Positions 15,685 to 24,030 of a stretch of DNA of 30,741 nt are shown here, piece after piece. How positions within the stretch are numbered: the first letter of the stretch is position 1; the number at the start of each line of letters is the position of its first letter. Origin of the DNA: CAYWHE01 sp964458125 (GTDB taxonomy: Bacteria > Bacteroidota > Bacteroidia > AKYH767-A > OLB10); assembly GCA_964458125.1 (NCBI GenBank), contig CAYWHE010000018.1, forward strand, positions 1 through 30,741, given 5' to 3'. A model generated the notes under the pieces. The model ran no database searches. It was given only the letters and a program-made list of their open reading frames with translations, and had not been told where the DNA came from. The translations under genes were made by a program, and so were the position numbers.

Positions 15685-16940
15685 AGAAATTCATTTTCCA
15701 GGCCCCGTTCCAGGTGACCCTGCTGACCCTGCTTTGCATTTTTCATATACGGTTTGGCGTTATGCCTGGCTTTACCAAAATCGTTTCTGATTTTCCCAAT
15801 TACTACACCGCTTCCAGGCTAATGACAGAGGACAGGAACCCATTCGTGCTATACCAGGACAGCCTGTTTAACCGGGAGGTGAACCGGCTGGGCATGCGGG
15901 TGCAGGCCCAGTTTTCATTATATCCACCCCCTACCGCCTACCTGATGGTTCCACTGGCAGGCTTTGAGCCGCTAACGGCCAAAAGAATCTGGCTGTTTTT
16001 CAACCTGCTGTTATTCCCGGTCAACATCCTGATGCTTCGGAAAATTACCGGGCAAGGCGGCCTGCTGCCCGCCAACCTTTTATTGCTGGCGGGATTCGGG
16101 TTATGCAACGACCTGATGCTGGGACAGGTCTACCTGTTTGGGCTGACCCTGATGCTGGGTGGATACCTGCTTGTCAAAGAAGGCCGTTTGTTAACGGGCG
16201 GTATCTCCTGGGGTATTGTTATGGCGCTGAAATACCTGCCCGTGGTCTGGCTTCCTGTTTATTTTATCCGTGGTAAATGGAAACTATTGGCTGGAAGCCT
16301 GGTCACTTTTTTACTGGTTCATGTTTTCGTTATGTCAGCGATGGGGCTCTCCCTATACAGCTATTTTATATCCAACATCCTTGGGCCGCACCTGGAGGGA
16401 AAAATAATTGGTGAAACGGCCTTCTCCATTCAATTCCAGTCATTTGAATCCCTGCTGAACAATCTGTTTGTGAAAGACGGCCTGTACAATCCTGATCCTT
16501 TCCTGGCATCCGCTTCTCTGTTTTACCTGGGCAAAACCCTTTTTTATGCCCTTCCGTCAGGATTAACTATCCGATTACTTGTTCTGGCCAGACAATCGCC
16601 ACAACTGGAAGAAATTTATCTGGCCCTGGTCACCACGCTGATCCTGTTGCTGGAACCAGGCTCAGCGACTTATCACATGCTCTGGCTGGTATTTCCGGCT
16701 GCCCTTTGTTTCCGTTTATGGATGGATGCCGGCATGCAGGCGACCGCCTTGTGGTTACTGCTGGTCATGGGGTTGATTGGATTTCTTTCGGTCCCGTTGA
16801 ACAAACTGTCTATAGCATACTCCTGGCCTCTGCTTTTGCAATACAACCGGCTATGGCTCCTTTGTTTATTTGAACTGGTTCTCCTGGCAGGGATGGAAAA
16901 ATTCATTGGAAAAACCTCCGGAAAGGTAATGATGCGGTGA
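15681..16940 (+). CDS. GT87-like polyprenol-sugar mannosyltransferase family protein
   Basis: A multi-spanning membrane protein that resembles the GT87 (DUF2029) family of GT-C glycosyltransferases, which take a sugar from a polyprenyl-phosphate donor on the outer face of the membrane. The 419 residues have about nine to eleven hydrophobic segments. An acidic residue in the first periplasmic loop (SDFPNYYTASRL, ~36-47) matches the catalytic aspartate of the family, and YPPPTAYLMVPL follows at ~80-91. Its ATG overlaps the previous stop. The product would decorate the polymer made by the Wzy-like protein; the sugar is unknown. A weak hairpin lies behind it. Confidence 0.72.
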   Translation: MKKFIFQAPFQVTLLTLLCIFHIRFGVMPGFTKIVSDFPNYYTASRLMTEDRNPFVLYQDSLFNREVNRLGMRVQAQFSLYPPPTAYLMVPLAGFEPLTAKRIWLFFNLLLFPVNILMLRKITGQGGLLPANLLLLAGFGLCNDLMLGQVYLFGLTLMLGGYLLVKEGRLLTGGISWGIVMALKYLPVVWLPVYFIRGKWKLLAGSLVTFLLVHVFVMSAMGLSLYSYFISNILGPHLEGKIIGETAFSIQFQSFESLLNNLFVKDGLYNPDPFLASASLFYLGKTLFYALPSGLTIRLLVLARQSPQLEEIYLALVTTLILLLEPGSATYHMLWLVFPAALCFRLWMDAGMQATALWLLLVMGLIGFLSVPLNKLSIAYSWPLLLQYNRLWLLCLFELVLLAGMEKFIGKTSGKVMMR

Positions 16941-16958
16941 ATTTTCCGTTCAGGTACT

Positions 16959-16990
16959 ACCGGAATTCATGTCAATCCCGGTTTTCTTTG
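16959..16990 (+). terminator. Weak hairpin after the polysaccharide genes
   Basis: ACCGG (16959-16963) pairs with CCGGT (16978-16982) around a 14-base loop and is followed by TTTCTTTG. The stem is only five pairs, so this is a tentative end for the transcript. Confidence 0.3.
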
Positions 16991-17077
16991 CTTCATTTTT
17001 CCAACTATTGCGATTTTTAACCCCAGGCGTGTCTCTGCATATTTCGGGACAACCGGAGTCCCGATTGTATTTTTTTA

Positions 17078-17085
17078 TAAATTTG
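17078..17085 (+). promoter_or_regulatory. Perfect -7 box before the outer-membrane protein gene
   Basis: TAAATTTG matches TAnnTTTG exactly and ends five bases before the ATG at 17091. A start site at the usual distance would fall on or next to the ATG, giving a leaderless mRNA. No -33 TTTG is seen at normal spacing. Confidence 0.55.
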
Positions 17086-17090
17086 TGACG

Positions 17091-17849
17091 ATGAACCGGA
17101 ATTATCTATACCTGGCCGTTTTGGCATTCATTTTACTCCCTGGCTTCCTGCATGCCCAGGAGGTGGCCAATCCCAATGAGTACCAGGAAGAGGTGCCGGT
17201 TTTGCTGAAACACGAATATACAGCCGGACTGACCATTCACAGCGATGGCTGGGGAGCCTTGTTCCGCCGGGCCAGAAACAAAACGTTTAATAAGAAAAGG
17301 TTCTGGGAAATTGAGTTTCTGTATATGAAACATCCTAAGGAAATACGCCTCGTGAACCCTTACGTGGAAAATGCCAAATCCTTTATCTATGGAAAACTGA
17401 ATGCTTTCATGATTCTTCGAGGGGGCTACGGAAGGCAGCGCGTGCTTTATGAAAAGGTGGACCGGGGTGGTGTGGCCATCCGCTTTAATTATGGAGGCGG
17501 CCTGTCACTCGGTATTACCAAACCGATCTACCTGAGTATTATTCAGGGAACTTATCCGGACAATTACCTGGAGATTAAGAAATCAAGTCCCGATTACCAG
17601 GTGGAAGACATATACGGAAGGGCGTCCTTTACCTATGGTTTGTCCGAAATGAAGGTCTATCCCGGACTTTACGCCAAGGCAGGTTTAAGTTTCGAATACA
17701 GCAGGAGCCATGAAGACATCAAAGCCCTGGAAGTCGGCGTAGCCCTGGATGGTTATCTGAAAAACATCCCCATCATGGCCTTTAATGTAAACCGCCCGTA
17801 CTTTTTTGTTTTTTACCTGCACGTGATGCTGGGGAAAAGATGGACCTGA
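17091..17849 (+). CDS. Conserved exported protein, probable outer-membrane beta-barrel
   Basis: I do not recognise a named family. The 252-residue product has a clear signal peptide (hydrophobic core at ~6-19, cleavage after FLHAQ). After it come alternating polar and hydrophobic strands with many tyrosine, glycine and aromatic residues, e.g. IRFNYGGGLSLGITK near 129-143, and the protein ends in strands rather than a sorting tail. This pattern fits a small outer-membrane beta-barrel. The ATG at 17091 is preferred over a GTG at 17085 that coincides with the last base of the promoter box. It lies 150 bases past the GT87-like gene with its own promoter, so it may or may not serve the polysaccharide system. 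Confidence 0.7.
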   Translation: MNRNYLYLAVLAFILLPGFLHAQEVANPNEYQEEVPVLLKHEYTAGLTIHSDGWGALFRRARNKTFNKKRFWEIEFLYMKHPKEIRLVNPYVENAKSFIYGKLNAFMILRGGYGRQRVLYEKVDRGGVAIRFNYGGGLSLGITKPIYLSIIQGTYPDNYLEIKKSSPDYQVEDIYGRASFTYGLSEMKVYPGLYAKAGLSFEYSRSHEDIKALEVGVALDGYLKNIPIMAFNVNRPYFFVFYLHVMLGKRWT

Positions 17850-17885
17850 TTTTATAAATTTCTTTTACTGAATTTACCCCGGTTT

Positions 17886-17918
17886 AAGGTGAACATATTT
17901 TTAATTTATCACCACCTT
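17886..17918. terminator. Possible bidirectional terminator
   Basis: Between convergent genes, AAGGTG (17886-17891) can pair with CACCTT (17913-17918), or GGTGA (17888-17892) with TCACC (17909-17913), around an AT-rich loop. Both pairings are short. The position suits a shared transcript end. Confidence 0.35.
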
Positions 17919-17934
17919 TCTAAAATGGATTCGT

Positions 17935-19251
17935 TCACTTCAGACCGTATTTTTTTCTGTATTTGATATTGAGTTGTTTCTGGATATTGTCCATATCCAG
18001 TTGCCTCCCTTTTATAAAAGCCATCCTGACCTGGTTGGTTCTCATGTCCAGGGCATCTCCATCAGACACAATCAGCGTGGCATCCTTACCTGTTTCCAGG
18101 GATCCGGTAACCTGGTCGATACCCAATATCCTGGCCGGTGCTGACGTGATCGAAGCCAGGGCCTGCTCCCTGGTCAGCCCATAGGCGGCAGCCGTACCGG
18201 CATTAAACATCAGGTTGCGTACCTGCCAGAAACCGTCTACGCTGATACAGAAATCCACCCCACCCCGGAGTAGCAGCCAGGGCAGTTTATACGGAAGGTT
18301 TACATCCTCGTCATCGCGCGAAGGTAAACTGTGGCTGCGGCCCAGCACCACCGGGATATGATTGGTTTTCAGCAGTTCGGTCACCTGCCAGGAATCGGAT
18401 CCGCCGACGAGTACCATGGGTATGTTATAATTTTTGCACAGGGCAACGGCAGCTACTATTTCCCTGACAAACTGGGCATGCACGTATAATTTTTTACTGC
18501 CGTCAAACAGGCCCCTCATGGCTTCCAGGTGGAGGTTTTTTTCAGCAGGCTCGGGTGAAGCGGCATAGGCCTTTGCATCGTCAAAAAGTGTATGCAGTTC
18601 CCGCAGGTTGCGTGTCATGGTTTGTTGCTGTTCGTCGGCCTTTGGCGCCCACCAGGCCTGGAACGTCCGCATGGAAGGCCAGTTCAGGTGAATTCCTTCA
18701 TCGGCTTTAAGCGCCGCATCCTCCCAGTTCCAGGCATCCAGTTCCACCACCGATGATGATCCCGAAACCAGGCCGCCCTGTGGAACCACCTGGGCCAGCA
18801 AAACCCCGTTGGAACGAACGGTGGGGGTGACTTTGGAATCGGTATTATAAGCGATGAGGGCACGGGATGAAGGATTTATGGAACCCGTTTCCTGGTAATC
18901 ATTGGTTGCACGGACGAGTTCAATTTCGTTTAGGCCAAGCGTGGTGTTCATCCCGATAAAACCGGGGTAGATCTCCTTTCCGGCCACATGGATCACCGTA
19001 TCGAATTCCGACATATTTAAACGTATGGTACGGGCATCAGCCAAAAGGGTGATTTTCCCGTTGCTGAAGGCAACTGCGGCATTCTCGATCACCGTTCCGG
19101 TGCCGGTATGCACGCGCCCGTTGAGTAACAAAATCCGCCTGGTTTGTGCCGGAGCCGGAACAGGATTCTGGGCCGGGAGGTTTTGAAACAGGAGACAACA
19201 AGCTGTTATCAGGAGGAGGGAACGGATGGATTTCATGTTCATCTGGGTCAT
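17935..19251 (-). CDS. Amidohydrolase-family protein lacking metal ligands
   Basis: An exported protein of the amidohydrolase superfamily (imidazolonepropionase-like fold), 438 residues, with signal peptide hydrophobic core at ~11-22 and probable cleavage after LPAQ. The N-terminal small beta-sandwich strand LLLNGRVHTG and the C-terminal TSAPARILGI / GSLETGKDATLIV segment are normal for the family. At the place of the metal-binding PGFIDxHxH motif the protein reads PGFIGMNTTLGL (96-107), without aspartate or histidines, and no downstream histidine pair replaces it. A catalytic metal centre is therefore unlikely. It starts with a TAATG overlap of the larger amidohydrolase gene; internal ATGs at residues 4 and 6 are alternatives. 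Such gene pairs recur in Bacteroidota; the function is unknown. Confidence 0.82.
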   Translation of the reverse strand: MTQMNMKSIRSLLLITACCLLFQNLPAQNPVPAPAQTRRILLLNGRVHTGTGTVIENAAVAFSNGKITLLADARTIRLNMSEFDTVIHVAGKEIYPGFIGMNTTLGLNEIELVRATNDYQETGSINPSSRALIAYNTDSKVTPTVRSNGVLLAQVVPQGGLVSGSSSVVELDAWNWEDAALKADEGIHLNWPSMRTFQAWWAPKADEQQQTMTRNLRELHTLFDDAKAYAASPEPAEKNLHLEAMRGLFDGSKKLYVHAQFVREIVAAVALCKNYNIPMVLVGGSDSWQVTELLKTNHIPVVLGRSHSLPSRDDEDVNLPYKLPWLLLRGGVDFCISVDGFWQVRNLMFNAGTAAAYGLTREQALASITSAPARILGIDQVTGSLETGKDATLIVSDGDALDMRTNQVRMAFIKGRQLDMDNIQKQLNIKYRKKYGLK

Positions 19252-22200
19252 TAATAAATTGATTTTTCCGACCGTGCATTTTCCCGGTCGATGCAGTGAT
19301 GCAGTTCCTTGATGGACATGACAGGCTTCTGCACGGAAGCGCCTTTGTTTTTTGCGGCAATCATTTTCTGTATGATACGGGCCCTTTCAGCGGCCACTTC
19401 CTGCTGCAACTTTTCATCCCGGCCCAAATCAAAATAACAGATGCCGTCCACGTATGTCTTTTCCACGCGGGCATAAACCGAGAGGGGATTATCCGACCAC
19501 AACACCACATCGGCATCCTTGCCCTCCCGGATACTTCCCATGATGTCGTCAACATGCAACAGCCGTGCAGGATTAAGGGTGACGAATTTCAGCGCTTCCT
19601 CTTCCGTAACTCCGCCGTACATAACAGCTTTTGCTGCTTCCTGGTTGAGCCTTCTCGCCATCTCCGCATCATCAGAATTAAAGGCCGTAACTATGCCCAT
19701 ATCGTGTAATATGGCTCCATTATACGGAATCGCCTCAATCACTTCATATTTATAAGCCCACCAGTCGGAAAAAGAAGAAGCACCCACTCCATGTTTCTTC
19801 ATTTTATCAGCCACCTTAAATCCTTCCAGTATATGAGTGAAGGTATTGACCCGGAATCCAAAGCTGTCGGCCACGTGCATCAGCATGTTGATTTCTCCCT
19901 GCTGGTAGGAATGACAGGTAATAAACCGTTTCCTATCAAGGATTTCAGCCAGGGCATCCAGCTCGAGATCCTTTCTCGGAGCCGGGGCGAACTTTTTGTC
20001 ATTGGCCGGAAGGGTTTCGTATCGCCTCCAGGCATTCCGGTATTCCCGCGCCCGGCTGAAAGCATCGATGTAGGTCTGTTCCACCCCCATCCTGGTTTGC
20101 GGGTAACGGATCACATTCAGGTCGCCCCAGTTGCTCTGCTTCACGTTTTCACCCAGTGCAAATTTGATGAAGGGATCCCAGCCGGTCACCTTCATTTTTT
20201 CCGGTTCCATGCCCCAGCGCAGTTTGATGAGTTGGGACTGGCCTCCAACCGGGTTACATGAACCATGCAGCAAATGCGCACTGGTGACCCCTCCGGCCAG
20301 TTGCCTGTATATGTTTATATCATCGGCATCCACCACATCACCGATACGCACTTCCGAAGTGACGGCCTGGGTGCATTCATTCACATCACCGCTGATGGCG
20401 ATATGCGAATGTTCATCGATGATGCCGGCTGTCAAATGCCGGCCCGTCCCGTCAACCGTTTCCGCTTCCGGAAAATTTTTCGGATCCAGGCCTGCTCCAA
20501 CCCTGAAAATTTTCCCGTTTTTCAGGACAACATCGGTATTTTTCATCACGCCTTCTTTTTCGTTTGTCCATACCGTAACATTCCGGATGAATACGGTCCC
20601 CGCAGCCGGCAGCGACTTAAATCCAAAGGCCATATTAGGAAACAGGAGCGGGCCCGTGACAGGTTTCACCGCCACGCTGTCCCTTTTCAGGGAATCCTTT
20701 TTAACTTCCGGGGCCAGGGCCGACAGGTAACGTGCCTGCCAGGCAACGGGTGTTCCGTCAGGAAGAAAACCGCTGCCTGCCATGTCCCGGTCCCCTTTCA
20801 TACTGTTGCCATTCAACCGTACCAGACCTTTCCCGGTTCGTGAAGAATCAAAGGTGATCAACAGGTTGCCTTCCATTTCGGAAAAGGTGGCGGTAATCTT
20901 GAGCGTATCCGATTCCACCTGTGCGATGAGGGCATCAGGGGTACCGGAAAGGCGCAGGTTCAAAGGCTTCAGGTTTCCGATCAGCAGTTCATAGTTGCCC
21001 CTCCTGTCGGCTTCGGGCATGGGCTTTAAAACATGGCGGTTACCCTGGATCCAGTTTTCATAAATCACAGTTTTTTTGTCAAAAATATTTCCCGAGGTAA
21101 TGAGAAAATTGGCCAGCATGCCTTTCTTCAGGCTGCCGGCTACCGATTCCGCGCCAATCATAACGGCAGGGTTATACGTACACGCGGCCAGGGCTGCCTG
21201 TTCCGACAAACCGTTCTCCGCCGCCTGTCGCACCCGCAAAAGAAAATCTTTTTTGGATTTCAGACCCGAGGCAGTAAAGGCGAAACGGATTCCGGCCTTT
21301 TCGAGGGCTGCGGCATTGCCTGGCGCCATCTCCCAGTGTTTCAACCCGGCAAGGGAAATATTCTGCGCATCATAAGGATCGGAGACATCAACCGCTTCGG
21401 GAAAGTTCACCGGGATGATCAGGTCCCTGCAGGATGCCTTCAGTTCCTCCAGGCGCTGGTATTCATCACCATTTCCACGGATGATGTAGAAAACGCCAAA
21501 TTCCGAGCCGAGGCGTGCAGCACGCAGGGCTGAATATTTGTCCTTCACTTCAAAGACCTGCGGCACTGACTGGTTTTCATTCCAGGCCTGCAGGGAAAGA
21601 TTGACCTCCTTTGCGCTTCCGGTATTTTTATACCAGCGGGCGTCCAGGTATGTCTGCCTCAACAGGGCGATAGCGCCCATCAGTGATCCGGGGTAGTCCT
21701 GTGTGGATGTACCCTTATCAAAGGAGTAACAGGCGGCAGCCTTTTCCCGCAGGATCAGTTTCTGTTCCTTATCTTTTCCCAGGCTGGCGAAAACGGCCGT
21801 TCCGCGCGCGATACCATCCTGCATATGCGACATTACCAGGGCGAAACCGGCCTGCCGGAGTTCGTCCGCCTTTTTATCATCAGCCGAAAAAAGCGCTGCA
21901 GCCTGTTGTTCAGGACGTATGGCCTGGTTCCATCCAAAGGGCCCCTTGGTGCCGGAGATGAACTGAGGTCCCCTCGCTTCACGGACCGCTTTTTTTATTT
22001 CCGGCATCCCGTAATCGCTGAACAGATCGATAAAAGCCGGGTAGATGCTGTAACCTCCCAGGTCGGTTATCACGGCACCCTGCGGAATCAGAATTTGTTT
22101 GCCGGCGCCGGTGATTAACCCATCCTGTATGATCAGCGTGGCCGAATCGAGTATTGTCTTGTAATCCACAAACAAACGAACATGTGTAAACGCGTAACAT

Positions 22201-22307
22201 GTTTTCCGTTTATCCGGGATTCCGTTGACAGGAAAGGTTTCCTGGGCCAAAACGGAAGATTGTGAAAAGGCCAGGAGCGTTGATAAAATTGTTAGTAATT
22301 TTCGCAT
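19251..22307 (-). CDS. Double-module exported amidohydrolase
   Basis: A 1018-residue exported protein with two amidohydrolase-like modules in tandem. A signal peptide ends near residue 21 (SSVLAQ). Module 1 (~35-430) keeps the outer fold (TYNPAVMIGAE, GSLKKGMLANFLI) but reads PAFIDLFSDYG (90-100) where HxH metal ligands should be. A linker of beta-type sequence (~440-570) follows. Module 2 (~570-965) has the intact IIDEHSH (629-635: H633, H635), further candidate ligands H799 in CHSYQ and H825 in THILEG, and D879/D880 in NSDDAE. So one of two modules looks catalytic. Hydrolysis of a cyclic amide, a dipeptide or a related bond is likely; substrate is unknown. It is coupled by TAATG to a third, also metal-free, module in the next gene. 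Confidence 0.85.
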   Translation of the reverse strand: MRKLLTILSTLLAFSQSSVLAQETFPVNGIPDKRKTCYAFTHVRLFVDYKTILDSATLIIQDGLITGAGKQILIPQGAVITDLGGYSIYPAFIDLFSDYGMPEIKKAVREARGPQFISGTKGPFGWNQAIRPEQQAAALFSADDKKADELRQAGFALVMSHMQDGIARGTAVFASLGKDKEQKLILREKAAACYSFDKGTSTQDYPGSLMGAIALLRQTYLDARWYKNTGSAKEVNLSLQAWNENQSVPQVFEVKDKYSALRAARLGSEFGVFYIIRGNGDEYQRLEELKASCRDLIIPVNFPEAVDVSDPYDAQNISLAGLKHWEMAPGNAAALEKAGIRFAFTASGLKSKKDFLLRVRQAAENGLSEQAALAACTYNPAVMIGAESVAGSLKKGMLANFLITSGNIFDKKTVIYENWIQGNRHVLKPMPEADRRGNYELLIGNLKPLNLRLSGTPDALIAQVESDTLKITATFSEMEGNLLITFDSSRTGKGLVRLNGNSMKGDRDMAGSGFLPDGTPVAWQARYLSALAPEVKKDSLKRDSVAVKPVTGPLLFPNMAFGFKSLPAAGTVFIRNVTVWTNEKEGVMKNTDVVLKNGKIFRVGAGLDPKNFPEAETVDGTGRHLTAGIIDEHSHIAISGDVNECTQAVTSEVRIGDVVDADDINIYRQLAGGVTSAHLLHGSCNPVGGQSQLIKLRWGMEPEKMKVTGWDPFIKFALGENVKQSNWGDLNVIRYPQTRMGVEQTYIDAFSRAREYRNAWRRYETLPANDKKFAPAPRKDLELDALAEILDRKRFITCHSYQQGEINMLMHVADSFGFRVNTFTHILEGFKVADKMKKHGVGASSFSDWWAYKYEVIEAIPYNGAILHDMGIVTAFNSDDAEMARRLNQEAAKAVMYGGVTEEEALKFVTLNPARLLHVDDIMGSIREGKDADVVLWSDNPLSVYARVEKTYVDGICYFDLGRDEKLQQEVAAERARIIQKMIAAKNKGASVQKPVMSIKELHHCIDRENARSEKSIY

Positions 22308-22328
22308 ACCGAATTTATTGCAGGGATG

Positions 22329-22336
22329 CGAATGTA
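22329..22336 (-). promoter_or_regulatory. Candidate -7 box for the amidohydrolase pair
   Basis: On the minus strand the sequence reads TACATTCG, the same TAnnTTCG form as before hpt. It ends 21 bases before the ATG at 22307. It is only one base away from the plus-strand box at 22338-22345. Confidence 0.4.
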
Positions 22337-22337
22337 C

Positions 22338-22345
22338 TATTTTTC
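22338..22345 (+). promoter_or_regulatory. Candidate -7 box for the divergent unknown gene
   Basis: TATTTTTC matches TAnnTTTG except for the final base, 43 bases before the ATG at 22389. The T-rich context makes a chance match plausible. Confidence 0.3.
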
Positions 22346-22388
22346 GGATTCAGTTTTATCACATCTTTTCATAAAAGAAAACAACAGC

Positions 22389-23903
22389 ATGGAGCATACC
22401 GCAGGAACGGACAAACCAGCAAGCAAAAACACATTCACCGCCCTGCAGCAGTTGCCGAAAGACAAGGACATTCTTGATTTTGTGCGGCGAAAACTGGGCG
22501 AAAACAGCAGTCCTGAGCAAAACCTGATCCTGGGAGAAATGCTGGAGATGCACAGGACCTCCAATGGTTTCGACCCGCACCAGTTGTCCAAGGGCAGGGT
22601 AAAACGGTTTAAGGCCAGGGACTTCAGACGCGCCCTGTATGATATCAATACCGCGGTGGAAGCGCTCATCCGTTCGGATGAATACAGGAACATGATCCGC
22701 GAACGCAAACGTTTCGATTCCGTACTGGATACCTTTCACCGTATTCATGATCAGTTACAGGGCAACAGGTTTTCAGATGGTCTTACCGTCAGCCTGAATG
22801 CGTTAAAAAAAGACCTGGTGGAACTGGAAGAGTATGAATTGCTGATGGCCCTGTATCGGGTCAGCCAGGGATATTATGAAAGCGGATCCGGTGGTGAAGC
22901 GGTAGCCGGCATCCTCGAAGAATTTAACCAGGTCAGGCTGATGGCCGAACTGAACAGTGAGCATACCCTGCTGGCCCTGAAAACCATCCAGCTGGTGAGT
23001 GAGGCGGAACGGGGTAACAGGAACAATGAAGCGCTGGTGAACCTGTACGACAACCTGTGCAAATTGCTGATCCGCCAAAGCGGCACACGGGCCAAATACG
23101 AAACGCTTACCCGCATCATCCGCGTATCGGCACACCTGGAAAATAAAAAGCATTACATGGATCCTTACCTCGATTACACCCGAAAACATTTCGAGGAGAT
23201 CATCCAGGTGTTACCCGAACAGGCGCGTGACCTGAATTCGGCCATGGCCATGTACCTGAACCGGGAATCCTTACCGGTGCGGGTGGCATACCTGAACAAG
23301 GCCATGAATGAAGCGACCAGGGACCGGTCGCATAACGACCTGTCGCTTTTTAAAATCATTCATGCCGAATTATGCTGCGATGCCAACGATTATAACCAGG
23401 CCTTCACCCTGCTTGATGAGGCGGATTATATCCTCAGCAGAAGTAAAAATTCCGGCCAGCAGGGTGAGGTTATACTTCGTTCGGCATTAACCCGGTTTTA
23501 TATCTGCACTTACCTGGCACTGAGCGGAAGAAGTCTGCCTGATCCCCGGCTTTTTTCTGAACTCATCGGCAAGGCCGCCTCCTCCGGTTCGAAACGCACA
23601 GACCTGAATATTACCGAAATGGAAATGCAGGCCCTGGATCATTTTGTTTTCGGCCGGTTCCATGAAGCCCGCAGCTTGTTTATTAAATGTGTCAGGGCCA
23701 GGGAGAACCAAAGCAGCCCGGTCAGTTTCCTGCTGGATGGATTCTTTCAGGAACTGTTGCGTAAAACACCTGATGCCGACCTGCTGCAATCCCGGATTCG
23801 CCAGCTGGATCAGTTGAAAGAAACTTTTTATTCCTCGCTGTGGGTGCGTATCCTCAAGGAAGCTATTGTGAAGCGCGAAGTTTACGGGGAACTCGTGCTT
23901 TAA
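22389..23903 (+). CDS. Unknown soluble helical protein (504 aa)
   Basis: I do not recognise this protein. The 504 residues show no signal peptide, no membrane segment and no catalytic motif that I can name. Almost the whole length is predicted helical, with many leucine, glutamate, arginine and alanine residues and repeated pairs of amphipathic helices, for example ALYRVSQGYYES near 137-148 and AFTLLDEADYILSRS near 318-332. This looks like a TPR-like or other alpha-solenoid scaffold, without a clear consensus repeat. The ATG at 22389 is preferred over one at 22326 because the first 21 residues of the longer form lie across the promoter region. It is transcribed away from the amidohydrolase pair and converges with the methyltransferase gene. 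The 127 bases behind it hold only a GTTGT/ACAAC hairpin near 23904-23920. Confidence 0.75.
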   Translation: MEHTAGTDKPASKNTFTALQQLPKDKDILDFVRRKLGENSSPEQNLILGEMLEMHRTSNGFDPHQLSKGRVKRFKARDFRRALYDINTAVEALIRSDEYRNMIRERKRFDSVLDTFHRIHDQLQGNRFSDGLTVSLNALKKDLVELEEYELLMALYRVSQGYYESGSGGEAVAGILEEFNQVRLMAELNSEHTLLALKTIQLVSEAERGNRNNEALVNLYDNLCKLLIRQSGTRAKYETLTRIIRVSAHLENKKHYMDPYLDYTRKHFEEIIQVLPEQARDLNSAMAMYLNRESLPVRVAYLNKAMNEATRDRSHNDLSLFKIIHAELCCDANDYNQAFTLLDEADYILSRSKNSGQQGEVILRSALTRFYICTYLALSGRSLPDPRLFSELIGKAASSGSKRTDLNITEMEMQALDHFVFGRFHEARSLFIKCVRARENQSSPVSFLLDGFFQELLRKTPDADLLQSRIRQLDQLKETFYSSLWVRILKEAIVKREVYGELVL

Positions 23904-24030
23904 GTTGTCCCGGAAACAACCGGAAAAAAAATCTCCTGCAGTCCACTTTTAAGGTTCCCATAACGTATGCTTTTCCGGAAATTTTCCAGGGCATTTATTA
24001 TGACGATCCAAAAATAAGGTCTTTGCTGAT

